NCBI GenBank assembly: GCA_036345935.2
Contig: JADWOT020000001.1
Coordinates: 21,261,187 to 21,325,186 of the forward strand
From: Taenia hydatigena
Lineage: Eukaryota > Platyhelminthes > Cestoda > Cyclophyllidea > Taeniidae
Length of the DNA: 64,000 bases
Direction: 5' to 3'
A model generated the notes under the pieces. The model did no database searches. It saw only the letters and a list, made by a program, of their open reading frames with translations, and had not been told where the DNA came from. Below are positions 10,866 to 22,094 of the stretch, piece by piece. The position numbers and the translations under genes are program-made. Position 1 is the first letter of the stretch, and every line of letters begins with the position of its first letter.

Positions 10866-12360
10866 CATGAATCAAGGTGCCTCACCGAGTCCACAACACG
10901 GGGCACGTGAGTCGTGTGAAGGCAGATGACTTGAGAAATCACGAGAAACAAGCAATACAACATGCAACTTAGCAACGACTCCACAGACTAACTGCTGGTG
11001 CTGACTCCAGATGGCATTGCAGAAGCATGGATTACAGCCTGTGCCACGCAACTCAAAATCCTCACTGATGGAGGCTGGACAAACAACAGACGAGGTGACG
11101 TTGAAGCACTGAGTAAAGTGCTGTTAAGTGCAGTGCTTCGGGAATTGAAAATAAGCTGCATTCAGTCTTTTCCAGCATGCAATAATGAACCTCTACTCAG
11201 AAAATACTTTTAAATAGTATGGTAAGGTGTTCTGTCCATAAAAGTAGCGGGCTACATCCCCGACCCTCAAGAGACACATGAGTTGCTCGTTGCACTACTT
11301 GAATTGGGGACAGTAGTATGCTGCATTGGCATGTCAGCCAGGTGATGGAATAAATAATGTGAATGGCATTTCGTAAGATTAGAACTTTCAATCATAACAA
11401 TGTAGCATAAGCTGTAACTTAGTAGCTTATCACAACAACACAATTTGCAAACTCTTCTCGATTACGCTAATTCAGCACTGTCCTTTAAGCCTCCCCTCCA
11501 GATTTTAGCTGACGAGATGAAGGATTGCATTGCGATAGATTCTACTTCTAGGTTTAGCTAGCACTGCCATGGAAGCTGTAGACGACTAAGTAAGTCACTT
11601 GGAAAGTGGGAGATTAGCAAGGTAGAAATGAGGGCTTCGGGAGACACCTCGGTAAAGTGGGACACTACAGGGATTGTCTGCTCAAGTGTGTGGGTGCTGA
11701 TGAAAAAGGGTGAATCAACTCTCACCTCTCAGCCTAGGTACAGTGCCCCAGGTTAAGAATCTGTGCAGTTGTCAAGTGGACTTGAGCGCCCACTGCGTCA
11801 CACATATGTGACACCGGAAAATAAATGCAAATTTTTCGTGTTCCACACATGGGACGTAAGTAGCCAACAAATTATGCAAATACAGTGTGTATTTGGTGTG
11901 TAGAAAGGTAAAGTGACTCAGAAGTAGGGGCTATGGGACGATGAAGCGAATAGGAATGAAGGTCGACTAAGCATGGAAACGAGACCCGTGAGACCTACTT
12001 CACTCAAATGCCTATTCCACCAACCAAAGTGATTCGCAAAATATTCGTCACTTGCTTTTTTCTACCCTTCCCAAACAGGTACCCATTCGCTGTGCAACAA
12101 TGGAAAATAACGTCCATCCATTCAGCGTCATAGTGAGCTGCATTACGTTACATTTTATTTCGCGTTTGGAATAGCACAAACATACAGCCAAAAAGGATAG
12201 GGAAGAAGTCACTGACGATGAGAGGCAGTAAAAACGAGGAAAGGGGAAGCTGCATGAAATATTGCACACTAAGTGCTGTTCATGGCTTGCGAAACAAGAG
12301 AAACACGGTTTGATTTGTTGTCCTCCTTGCATCCTCATGGGTGGTCCAGCTGGAATGCAC

Positions 12361-14525
12361 CTGCTAAGCGATGGAATTCACGTGTGAAATCGTGCAACAC
12401 TTTGCACCTCTCCTCCCAATCCTCACCTTCGAGAGGCTGCACCGTGTCGCTCAGCACATCGTGCGTCAGCACACCTGCAGCAGTGTTGCTTGTTCTCAAG
12501 GTGTTTCCTCCAATACAGCTGTAATCCTCCATAAACCGCCTGATCATATTGGTAGCGAAATGGCACCAGTTGAGCGTTACGATGCGCCCACCCGCTCGCC
12601 ATCACGACAGTGTGAAATGCCGCCCAAGAGGACATCTGCTCCCACATCACCCTACGTGCCAGTGGAGGAGGACAGTGGCGATTGTGAGACACCTGGCAAG
12701 CCTGCCATTGCACAGCCAGTAGCAGCGTCAATACCAAATCCACACGATACACTGCAACGCATCAGAAAGCTGCGCAGCATTCTCCGAATCGACGCATGGC
12801 TGCATTCACTTCGGGTGAATGAAGACTCGCAGTGAGTACTAGTGGAAAGCTGTCAGGCAATTGCAGTGAAGGCCCGTGAGGCTGATTCTGTGCCAGCTGC
12901 TTTGAGTGGCCTAACGTATCTTTAAAATGTCCCAAGAAAGCAGAATTAGTAGGCTCAAGCAACGCAAGATCTTGGCATTCCCTTCAATTGCAATGCAGAC
13001 ATTGGATCGCGTTTGGACATGCAACAGAATGCTCTCTGAACGCTGTAGCCCTTTGTAATGTGTAACACACAGAGGGGCTTGTCGGTAGAACCAATCGTGA
13101 CGAACCTGCACCGTCGAAAACAGCATAAGGAAGAAATAGGCAGCATTCTTTGTGGCAAAATCACTTGAACCAAAATGCATTGTAGCAAGTTCTTCTGTTC
13201 TTACAAATAGCAGGCTACATTTGCGAGACTCAAGAGGCACTTCAATTGTCCGATGCACTACTTAAGTTGGCGACAGTAGTATGCTGCATTGGCATGTCAG
13301 TGAGGTGACTCCACACACACAGAGGACACAATCGACATTCGTCCTTATTAACTCGTCTATCGGTCGAGCAGAAGGCTACGTCAAGACGGCTCTCGCCCTA
13401 TTGCCTCTGTCTCTGATCATCAGTGCAGTTGTGGTCTGGTTTGCTGCACTGCGAAGGATTGCCTTAAATTCACTTCTTGCATTTCGGGCTGTTCGCCACT
13501 TTCTTCAAAACGGCTACCCTCCACAGGTGCTGGTTATTCATTCTTCCGTCGTCATTCCACTTATGCGTGCCAATCACGATAATGGTAGCCCATTTCGTTT
13601 GCCACACCAACCAACCAACCAACCATTATCTGCAGTTGACTTGTTCCCAATTTGGTGTCATGGCAGTGATTTGCACCTCGCATACCTTGGCTTCTGCTTC
13701 TGATCTAATGTGGCAACTTGCATCAGCACTCAATTTAGCTGCTGAGGAATTGTAGGTCCTGTGAATATTACACACTTGCTAGCCTCTCCGCCGGTCAGCA
13801 AAAGGAATGCACAGATCGCCCAACATGCAAACTGTAAAGTTCAAAATTCTGATTTAAAAATATATCATTGCTGGGGAACGTTCGCCATGAAATCCGAATT
13901 ATCTTGCATTCGACCAAGCGTGCCGATTACGTCAAGGAAGAGCTAACGTCTATTTCCTGATAAGAGCCACCTGCGTAGGATGATTCCTCCAAGAGATATG
14001 GACTTGTAAGGCGAAAGCACTCGAATCAAGCTCGAGTAACAGCGAGAAGTTGCACACCTCCTTCATCCACCCTAAGACCGATTCACTTAACTTCCGCACC
14101 TCTTCCGGTGCCTGGAAGGCAGCGTGTACACCGAGGGCTGCCTTACACTACACAAGGGATACGAATACCCATAGGTCCCATCTACGAAACCAGCATGCAA
14201 AGAAGACACGCTGCTTATTCGACCTCTCTAACCTTCTATTCGACTAGATGATCAAGAAGCTGCAGGAAATGAACAACGTCACACCATTGGCACAATGGTT
14301 AGATCACCGTGACTCTCCCACTAAGTTGACTCTTCATGAATGCCTATCACAGTGACTTCCGAAGTGCTCTTATTTTCGTCCTAATAATTCAATGTCACAT
14401 AAACGTCGGCTCACGGTAACGAGGTGGATTGAAGCAATCGAAAGCCGGCCAGTCCAGAGGCCAGCAAGGGGACCGCCTGATGCACTGCCACCCACTGAGG
14501 AGGAGTCGGCACCGCAAATGCCAAA
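12361..14525 (+). repeat. P1 left inner arm
   Basis: Inverted match to 16181-18345. The same block occurs in P2 (34239-36462 and inverted 38104-40325) and P3 (53126-55266 and inverted 56939-59088). It holds two long frames found in most copies: 154 codons (12371-12835 here) and a frame at 13281-13703 that is disrupted by a CCAA microsatellite. I recognise neither. The inner end is sharply defined by GGCACCGCAAATG, where the loop begins. Confidence 0.85.
13610..13627 (+). repeat. CCAA/TTGG microsatellite that varies between arm copies
   Basis: Unit counts read from the sequence: 4 here, 4 at ~17089, 6 at ~22461, 3 at ~35550, 3 at ~39001, 3 at ~54358 and 4 at ~57836. Because the unit is 4 bp, its length changes shift the overlapping reading frame. 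Confidence 0.75.
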
Positions 14526-16180
14526 TGCCAAGCGAATGCATCTCATCCTTGTCAGCTTCGCTGTCAATGCACTCGTCAAGCACATTTATTGCAAGATTAG
14601 GCTTCTGCCTCACCCAGAGCACACTCAAATTTGCTTTTGTGTGTGTGTGTGTGTGATTGCACGAAAGGCAGCATTTCTGAAATGGCCTTTTTTAAGACCT
14701 GTGCTGTTTTAGCCTCATGTTATGGCCTCCGATTTGTGTATGCTCTTCTTTGGTTGATGATTTTAAACTTTGTGCACGAGAATCGGTAGTGGAACATCTC
14801 ACGTGGAAGGAGTCAGTAATAATAGATTGCATCAGACATCTATGGCTTGCGAAAGCAATCCCTCGCATCCCTCACCCCTACCGATGACAGTCCCCCTAAA
14901 GGCAACTTTTGCATACAGATTCATGAGTTGCCAAGTTAGCAATGCAAATCGTATTCGTCACACTGAGCCGAGAGCAAGCCAAGTAGGGAAGACGTTTCTT
15001 TGTTCGGCAATGGACAATTAAACTGGCAATGCATTCGCTTTGCGAGTTTAGGTCCCCGACCGGGTGTCTACCATGGCCTATGAAAACTACATGCCTTGAT
15101 GCAAGGATCTGTTGTTGCTTAAGAGGTAGAAAATACAATTGTCCTTCTCCGAGTATCTCGCTTCAAATTTCAACAATCTTCTTGTGAGTACTGGTTTGGA
15201 CCAATCGCAGTTAGCCTAAGCTACTAAGGCAGGCATGTCACCCAGGTGAGACGTGACAAACAAGTAAGTATTATCAGAACACGTCTCCAACCAGAACAAA
15301 GTCAAATAGGGCGGGGGTCAAAATTATGAAATAAAAAGGGACTCACATTAGTGAGACGACAATTCCACCGTCCTATTGAACCAGATGAAGGGCAGAACCA
15401 GAAACCAGACGAGGATTTTCAGCCTCTCAAGCGATGGCTACATCCGTGCACCTTGCCGCAAGAGTGACTGGGTCCCGACGATGAACACCATTGACGCAGG
15501 ATACCACTTTAATTGGAAGTCCGATGTTGGCCAAGGCTGCGATTCATCAGCTCAGCGTATCATCGACAAGCAAGAGTAGACTCCATCCGAAACTTCTTTC
15601 GTCGCCATCGAAAACCCGGTGAGGGCGGTGCGGAATACGCTAGAAACTACCAACATCCAGCAGAACGTGCCTTGCAAAGCTCACCGCCCAAGAGGATCAC
15701 TAATTGTGTGGCCGTTCAATTCAGCGCGGCAGTCCAACCACCCATCACGGTGGGGGAACTCTGCGCCATGAAGATCAACAATCTCAGCCAGGTGGTCAGT
15801 TCGCAACCAGAAAGCGTAATAGCGGGATAGCTTGCCGCTGTGACGCGTAGCTAAGTCTCTACAAATGTGGTCACGCCGACCACTTCTCCGTGCGTGACAC
15901 AGAAACAATTTCATATCTGGTTTGTGTTTTTGGGCGCCGAATGTGATTGTGCCCTGATGTGGGTGACGCTAGTCTTGTTCAATTGTCTTTCCCAGTGCTT
16001 GCGTCGTATTTGCTCCCACGGTTAGATGTGTTGCCACGCCAACGTTTCGATCAGTGCTGGCGTTGCGTGCGCCTCCTCGCGCAACGTCGTAGTGCGTGGG
16101 TAAGTGGGCCCGCTGCCTGCAATTGCTTTACCGTGCGTAACTGAGGCAACACTTGGTGGTGCAGCACGTGCATAACAGAG
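14526..16180 (+). repeat. P1 central loop
   Basis: A unique-copy spacer between the P1 arms. The same loop is at 36463-38103 (same orientation) and 55267-56938 (opposite orientation). A reading frame at 14770-15021 translates almost identically in all three loops (one difference in 83 residues), so the loop is better conserved than much of the arms. The right half contains a gypsy gag relic. A GT microsatellite lies at about 14638-14656. Confidence 0.85.
15560..15905 (+). pseudogene. Ty3/gypsy gag relic in the P1 loop
   Basis: The translation around 15562-15820 aligns with the gag at 47394-48086. RNFFRRHRKP matches RDFFCRCQKL, EYARNYQHPAERAL matches the ECAVVLRILAERPL segment, and VAVQFSAAV followed by INNLSQVV matches VAVQFKVGV followed by TNDLSQLV. 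A degraded CCHC knuckle (YKCGHADHFSV) follows in another frame at about 15861. Frames are broken and there is no pol. Confidence 0.75.
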
Positions 16181-18345
16181 AGCATTTGCGGTGCCGACTC
16201 CTCCTCAGTGGGTGGCAGTGCATCAGGCGGTCCCCTTGCTGGCCTCTGGACTGGCCGGCTTTTGATTACTTCAATCCACCTCGTTACCGTGAGCCGACGT
16301 TTATGTGACATTGAATTATTAGGACGAAAATAAGAGCACTTCGGAAGTCACTGTGATGGGCATTCATTAAGAGCCAACTTAGTAGGAGAGTCACGGTGAT
16401 CTAACCATTGTGCCAATGGTGTGACGTTGTTCATTTCCTGCAGCTTCTTGATCATCTAGTCGAATAGAAGGTTAGAGAGGTCGAATAAGCAGCGTGTCTT
16501 CTTTGCATGCTGGTTTCGTAGATGGGACCTATGGGTATTCGTATCCCTTGTGTAGTGTAAGGCAGCCCTCGGTGTACACGCTGCCTTCCAGGCACCGGAA
16601 GAGGTGCAGAAGTTAAGTGAATCGGTCTTAGGGTGGATGAAGGAGGTGTGCAACTTCTCGCTGTTACTCGAGCTTGATTCGAGTGCTTTCGTCTTACAAG
16701 TCCATATCTCTTGGAGGCATTATCCTACGCAGGTGGCTCTTATCAGGAAATAGACGTTAGCTCTTCCTTGACGTAATCGGCACGCTTGGTCGAATGCAAG
16801 ATAAATCGGATTTCATGGCGAACGTTCCTCAGCAATGATATATTTTTAAATCAGAATTTTGAACTTTTCAGTTTGCATGTTGGGCGATCAGTGCATTCCT
16901 TTTGCTGACCGGCGGAGAGGCTAGCAAGTGTGTAATATTCACAGGACCTAAAATTCCTCAGCAGCTAAATTGAGTGCTGATGCAAGTTGCCACATTAGAT
17001 CAGAAGCAGAAGCCAAGGTATGCGAGGTGCAAATCACTGCCATGACACCAAATTGGGAAGAAGTCAACTGCAGATAATGGTTGGTTGGTTGGTTGGTGTG
17101 GCAAAAGAAATGGGCTACCATTATCGTGATTGGCACGCATAAGTGGAATGACGGAGGGTGAATGAATAACCAGCACCTGTGGAGGGTAGCCGTTTTGAAG
17201 AAAGTGGCGAACAGCCCGAAATGCAAGAAGTGAATTGAAGGCAATCCTTCGCAGTGCAGCAAATCAGACCACAACTGCACTGATGATCAGAGGCAATAGG
17301 GCGAGAGCCGTCTTGACGTACCCTTCTGCTCGACCGATAGACGAGTTAATAAGGACGAATGTCGATTGTGTCCTCTGTGTGTGTGGAGTCACCTCACTGA
17401 CATGCCAATGCAGCATGCTACTGTCGCCAACTGAAGTAGTGCATCGGACAATTGAAGTGCCTCTTGAGTCTCGCAAATGCAGCCTGCTATTTGTAAGAAC
17501 AGAAGAACTTGCTACAATGCATTTTGGTTCAAGTGATTTTGCAACAACGAATGCTGGCTACTTTTTTCCTTATGTTGTTTTCGACGGTGCAGGTTCGTCA
17601 CGATTAATTCTACCGACAAGCCCCTCTGTGTGTTACACATTACAAAGGGCTACAGCGTTCAGAGAGCATTCTGTTGCATGTCCAAACGCGATCCAATGTC
17701 TGCATTGCAATTGAAGGGAATGCCAAGATCTTGCGTTGCTTGAGCCTACTAATTCTGCTTTCTTGGGACATTTTAAAGCTACGTTAGGCCACTCAAAGCA
17801 GCTGGCACAGAATCAGCCTCACGGGCCTTCACTGCAATTGCTTGGCAGCTTTCCACTAGTACTCACTGCGAGTCTTCATTCACCCGAAGTGAATGCAGCC
17901 ATGCGTCGATTCGGAGAATGCTGCGCAGCTTTCTGATGCGTTGCAGTGTATCGTGTGGATTTGGTATTGACGCTGCTTCTGGCTGTGCAATAGCAGGCTT
18001 GCCAAGTGTCTCACAATCGCCACTGTCCTCCTCCACTGGCACGTAGGGTGATGTGGGAGCAGATGTCCTCTTAGGCGGCATTTCACACTGCTGTGATGGC
18101 GAGCGGGTGAGCGCACCGTAATGCTCAACTGGTGCCATTTCGCTACCAATATGATCAGGCGGTTTATGGAGGATTACAGCTGTATTGGAGGAAACACCTT
18201 GAGAACAAGCAACACTGCTGCAGGTGTGCTGACGCACGATGTGCTGAGCGACACGCTGCAGCCTCTCGAAGGTGAGGATTGGGAGGAGAGATGCAAAGTG
18301 TTGCACAATTTCACACGTGAATTCCATCGCTTAGCAGGTGCATTC
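16181..18345 (-). repeat. P1 right inner arm
   Basis: Reverse complement of 12361-14525. It begins at CATTTGCGGTGCCGAC, the mirror of the left boundary. The 154-codon frame is at 17863-18327 on the minus strand. Confidence 0.85.
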
Positions 18346-21300
18346 CAGCTGGACCACCCATGAGGATGCAAGGAGAACAACAAATCAAACCGTGTTTCTC
18401 TTGTTTCGCAAGCCAGAATCAACACTTAGAGTGCGGTATTTCATGCAGCTTCCCCTTTCCTCGTTTTTACTGCCTCTCATCGTCAGTGACTTCTTCCCTA
18501 TCCTTTTTGGCTGTATGTTTGTGCTATTTTAAACGCGAAATAAAATGTAACGTAATGCAGCTCACTATGACGCTGAATGGATGGACGTTATTTTCCATTG
18601 TTGCACAGCGAATGGGTGCCTGTTTGGGAAGGGTAGGATAAAAGCAAGTGACGAATATTTTGCGAATCACTTTGGTTGGTGGAATAGGCATTTGAGTGAA
18701 GTAGGTCTCACGGGTCTCCTTTCCATGCTTAGTCGACCTTCACTCCTATTCGCTTCATCGTCCCATAGCCCCTACTTCTGAGTCACTTTGGCTTTCTACA
18801 CACCAAATACACACTGTATTTGCATAGTTTGTTGGCTGCTTACGTCCCATGTGTGGAACACGAAAAATTTGCATTTATTTTCTGGTGTCACATATGTGTG
18901 ATGCAGTGGACGCTCAATTCCACTTGACAACTGCACAGATTCTTGATCTGGGGCACTGTACCTAGGCTGAGAGGTGAGAGTTGATTCACCCTTTTTCATC
19001 AGCACCCACACACTTGAGCAGACAATCCCTGTAGTGTCCCACTTTACCGAGGTGTCTCCCGAAGCCCTCATTTCTACCTTGCTAATCCCACTTTCCAAGT
19101 GACTTACTAAGTCGTCTACAGCCTCCATGGCAATGCTAGCAAAACGTAGAGGTAGAATCTACCGCGATGCAATCCTTCATCTCATCAGCTAAAATCTGGA
19201 GGGGAGGCTTAAAGGACAGTGCCGAATTAGCGTAATCGAGAAATGTTTGCAAATCGTGTTGTTGTGATAAGCTACTAAGTTACAGCTTATGCTACATTGT
19301 TATGATTGCAAGTTCTAATCTTCCGAAATGCCATTCACATTATTTATTCCACCACCATCACTACCAGACGATGAGTGGATGCAGGTGATGCAGCAGGGAT
19401 TGCAGGGATATAAAACTAATCAGTTGGTGATGGGTAATTATCTGCAAGGAGGAGGAGGAGGAAGGACTGTAACCGGTCTTACTCAACATTGGGAAGCTCG
19501 CAGGCAATTGCAGTGAAGGCCTGTGAGGCTGATTCGGTGTCAGCTGCTTTGAGTGGTCCAAGAAAGTAGAATTAGTAGACTCAAGCAACGCGAGAGTTTG
19601 GCATTCCCTTTAATTGCAATGCAGGTATTGGATCTCGTTTGGACATGCAATACAATGCTCTCTGAATGCTATAGTCGTTTGCAATGTGTAGCAGCCAGAA
19701 GAGACTGCCGGTAGAAACACTCGTGTCGAACTTACACGTGGAATCCATCGCATTGCGAGACTGCTGTCCTCGAAAGATTGTTTTTCGAAATAGCTACTCG
19801 CAGCCTAATAATTATGAGCAGTAAAGTGCCTAAGGAATAATGAGCAACCAGCACCTAAGTCGAGTAGTTGTGTTAAAGAAGGCGGCAAACTGCTCTGGAT
19901 GCAAGAAGTGAATTTAAGGCAATCCTTCGAAGTGCAGAAATCCGGACCGAAACTGCACTGATGATCAGAGACAATGAGGAGGAGAGTCGTCTTGACGTAC
20001 CCTTCTGCACGACCGATATGCAAGTTAGTGAGGAGGGCTCTGTGGATTGTGTCCTCTGTGTGTGGTGTCACCTGACTGACATGCCAATGCAGCATACTAC
20101 TGCCCCCAATTTAAGTAGCGCGACGAGCAACTCAAGTGTCTCTTGAGGCTCGAAAATGTAGCCCGCTGCTTTTATGGACTGAACATCTTTCCATACTATT
20201 TAAAAGTATTTTCTGGGTAGAGATTCATTATTGCATGCTGGAAAAGACTGAATGCAGCTTATTTTGAATTCCCGAAGCACTGCACTTAACAGCACTTTAC
20301 TCAGTGCTTCAACGTCACCTCGTCTGTTGTTTGTCCAGCCTCCATTAGTAAGGATTTTGAGTTGCATGGCACAGGCTGTAATCCATGCTTCTGCAATGCC
20401 ATCTGGTGTCAGCATCAGCAATTCGTCAGTGGAATCGTTGCTAAGTTGCATGTTGTATTCCTTGTTTCTCGTGATTTCTCAAGTGCATCTGCCTTCCCAC
20501 GACTCACGTGCTTTGCGTTGTGGACTCGGTGATGCACGCTGATTCGTGCAACATTTTGAGCAAAGAAGCAAAGAAGCGCTTTGTCTCACTGCGACACTCG
20601 ACGTCAATCATCGGCTTCCCATGTGAAGTAATCACTTTGTAGGGCATTCAAATGCCAGTTGTCGGAAACTGTGATGCAAAGCCTTCACTACTGTGCTTTT
20701 GTGTCCTCTAGCCATCGCAACTGCTTTGACGCCTAGCAGGGCAGACAAGAGGTCGACTTTGCCATCGATGTCACCATTGAATGCGGTGGATGTGTGGAAG
20801 TAGAGGCATGGCTTCTGCATGTGTGATTTGCCTGTCCGCCTGACCACACTTATTGAGTACCATCTGAAGGTCCAAGCATCTAATCAGCCACTTTCACATT
20901 CGACATGACAGAAGAAAGCGGTGGGGACGGAAGTTCTGTAAAATAAGTTATTTAGAGGGATTGTCGATGCAATGACAAGCAGCAGCAGCATGACAAGCCG
21001 CATTGACAAGAATGGGTCTCGGATGGAGGAGTCGTGAAAACTTGCAGCTGCCTTTACAGACAGCGCGATTTAGGAAGGAAGAAGGAAGGAAAGCAATTGT
21101 TCCGCCACATCCTCATAAACATCAAGATGCGTGACGGTAACGAGTGGAACCTCTGTTGTCATCACTTCACTGCATTGGTGGAGGTGGTGTGGAGAATGAG
21201 CGCAAAGTTGAATTGCTTGGACGTGGTGCGATTGTGCTTTTGATTCCACCCACAAGCCTCTCTCCCCTCCAAGCAGTGAGTAGAGAGCGATTCAGAGCTC

Positions 21301-22094
21301 TTGCAAACCAACAAGAAGGAGAGCTGCTGCCAGTGCTGCATGCCTTCCACGCCACTTCGTTCATGCCACCCTCCTTAGTTTGCTTGGCACCAACAATTCG
21401 TGTAGCTTGATGTCTCCCTCATCGCCCTCTCCTATCCATCTGCTTCGCATTGTCATTGTTGTCTTTCTCAGCTACGAGCTTGTCCCATCAAAACCCGCTG
21501 GCACAAATTCACTTAAGTGGTTAAGCGTTTCCTACAGGGAGTGGGATGGAGGATGAGGAGGGGAGAGGAGGAGGAGGAGAGAAGGAATGGAAAATATGAT
21601 ATTTGAATTACTGTTGTGAGTTCCCGACCTAAATATGAACTTCAAGTTGTTTGCTGTCCCGATGAAAAGTGCATGCACATTTGCGCGCATTGGTAACTGG
21701 GTGAAGAAATTTCATCTACTTTTCCTTATTTGTCCTATTTCCCAGTGATGTCATCTTGATTTGGAGTCGCACCTCATGCATATCCAGCTGAAGCCTGACT
21801 CCACAGATTCCTCAAACGACCCCACGTCTGCAGTCTTCTGCACCAACTGCTTTCTTTTCCACTAATCTCCATTCCGTTGCTCACCCTTTGCCAGTTCATT
21901 GTGTCAGGCGAAGAATGGAGGAAAAATGCATTATGAGCTTGAAATTTCTTATGCCACTGGTTCGTCTGGATCGGTGATGCTTACTGCCTTAAATTGGTCT
22001 ACTCCTCCTACTGTGTACATCCCTTCCCGTGTTCCTCGTGTAGCTTTGCCACTATTGTCGGTGAACGGACGACTAATTGTAGTGGAATAAACGC
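18346..22094 (-). repeat. P1 right outer arm, truncated
   Basis: Inverted relative to the left outer arm (7701-12360). It is shortened inside the block equivalent to 8500-8673 and stops at about 22094, where the sequence jumps straight into another inner-arm block. Plus-strand AATAAA at 18539-18544 sits in the motif conserved in all arms. Confidence 0.75.
20570..20638 (-). pseudogene. Remnant of the captured HSP70 fragment
   Basis: On the minus strand, 23 codons (KVITSHGKP through ETKRFF) match the C-terminal half of the HSP70 piece at 61347-61499. The N-terminal half is missing here, the reverse of the situation at 10122-10150. Confidence 0.65.

Larger units (their letters stand above)
7701..12360 (+). 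repeat. P1 left outer arm
   Basis: Matches, in inverted orientation, 59089-63960 (P3 right outer arm) nearly end to end, and 18346-22094 (P1 right outer arm) in part. Landmarks from left to right: a frame at 8239-8673, a pyrimidine tract at about 9000-9056, blocks at 9170-9560 and 9725-10130, an insertion specific to this copy (about 10150-10865), a block at 10908-11345, then about 11460-12340. Within it, 11220-11345 is a diverged relative of the inner-arm block 13195-13320, so the unit itself arose by older internal duplication. A possible poly(A) signal lies at 12154-12159 on the minus strand, in a motif conserved in every arm copy. No recognisable intact gene. Confidence 0.75.

Noticed and set aside
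13281..13703. 177-codon inner-arm frame as a conserved membrane protein gene.
   Set aside because: The reading frame is shifted in some copies by changes in CCAA unit number and no domain is recognisable. The opposite strand is equally open.
12361..14970. Short HSP70-like strings elsewhere in the arms and loops (for example an ICIANLATHES string near 14940 minus, or a GRMNNQHL string in the inner arms).
   Set aside because: I could build weak alignments of this kind on both strands of the same segment, with roughly 20% identity, whereas the genuine piece at 61347-61499 agrees at about two thirds of residues. The neighbours of a true copy should be equally similar, so these are treated as chance.
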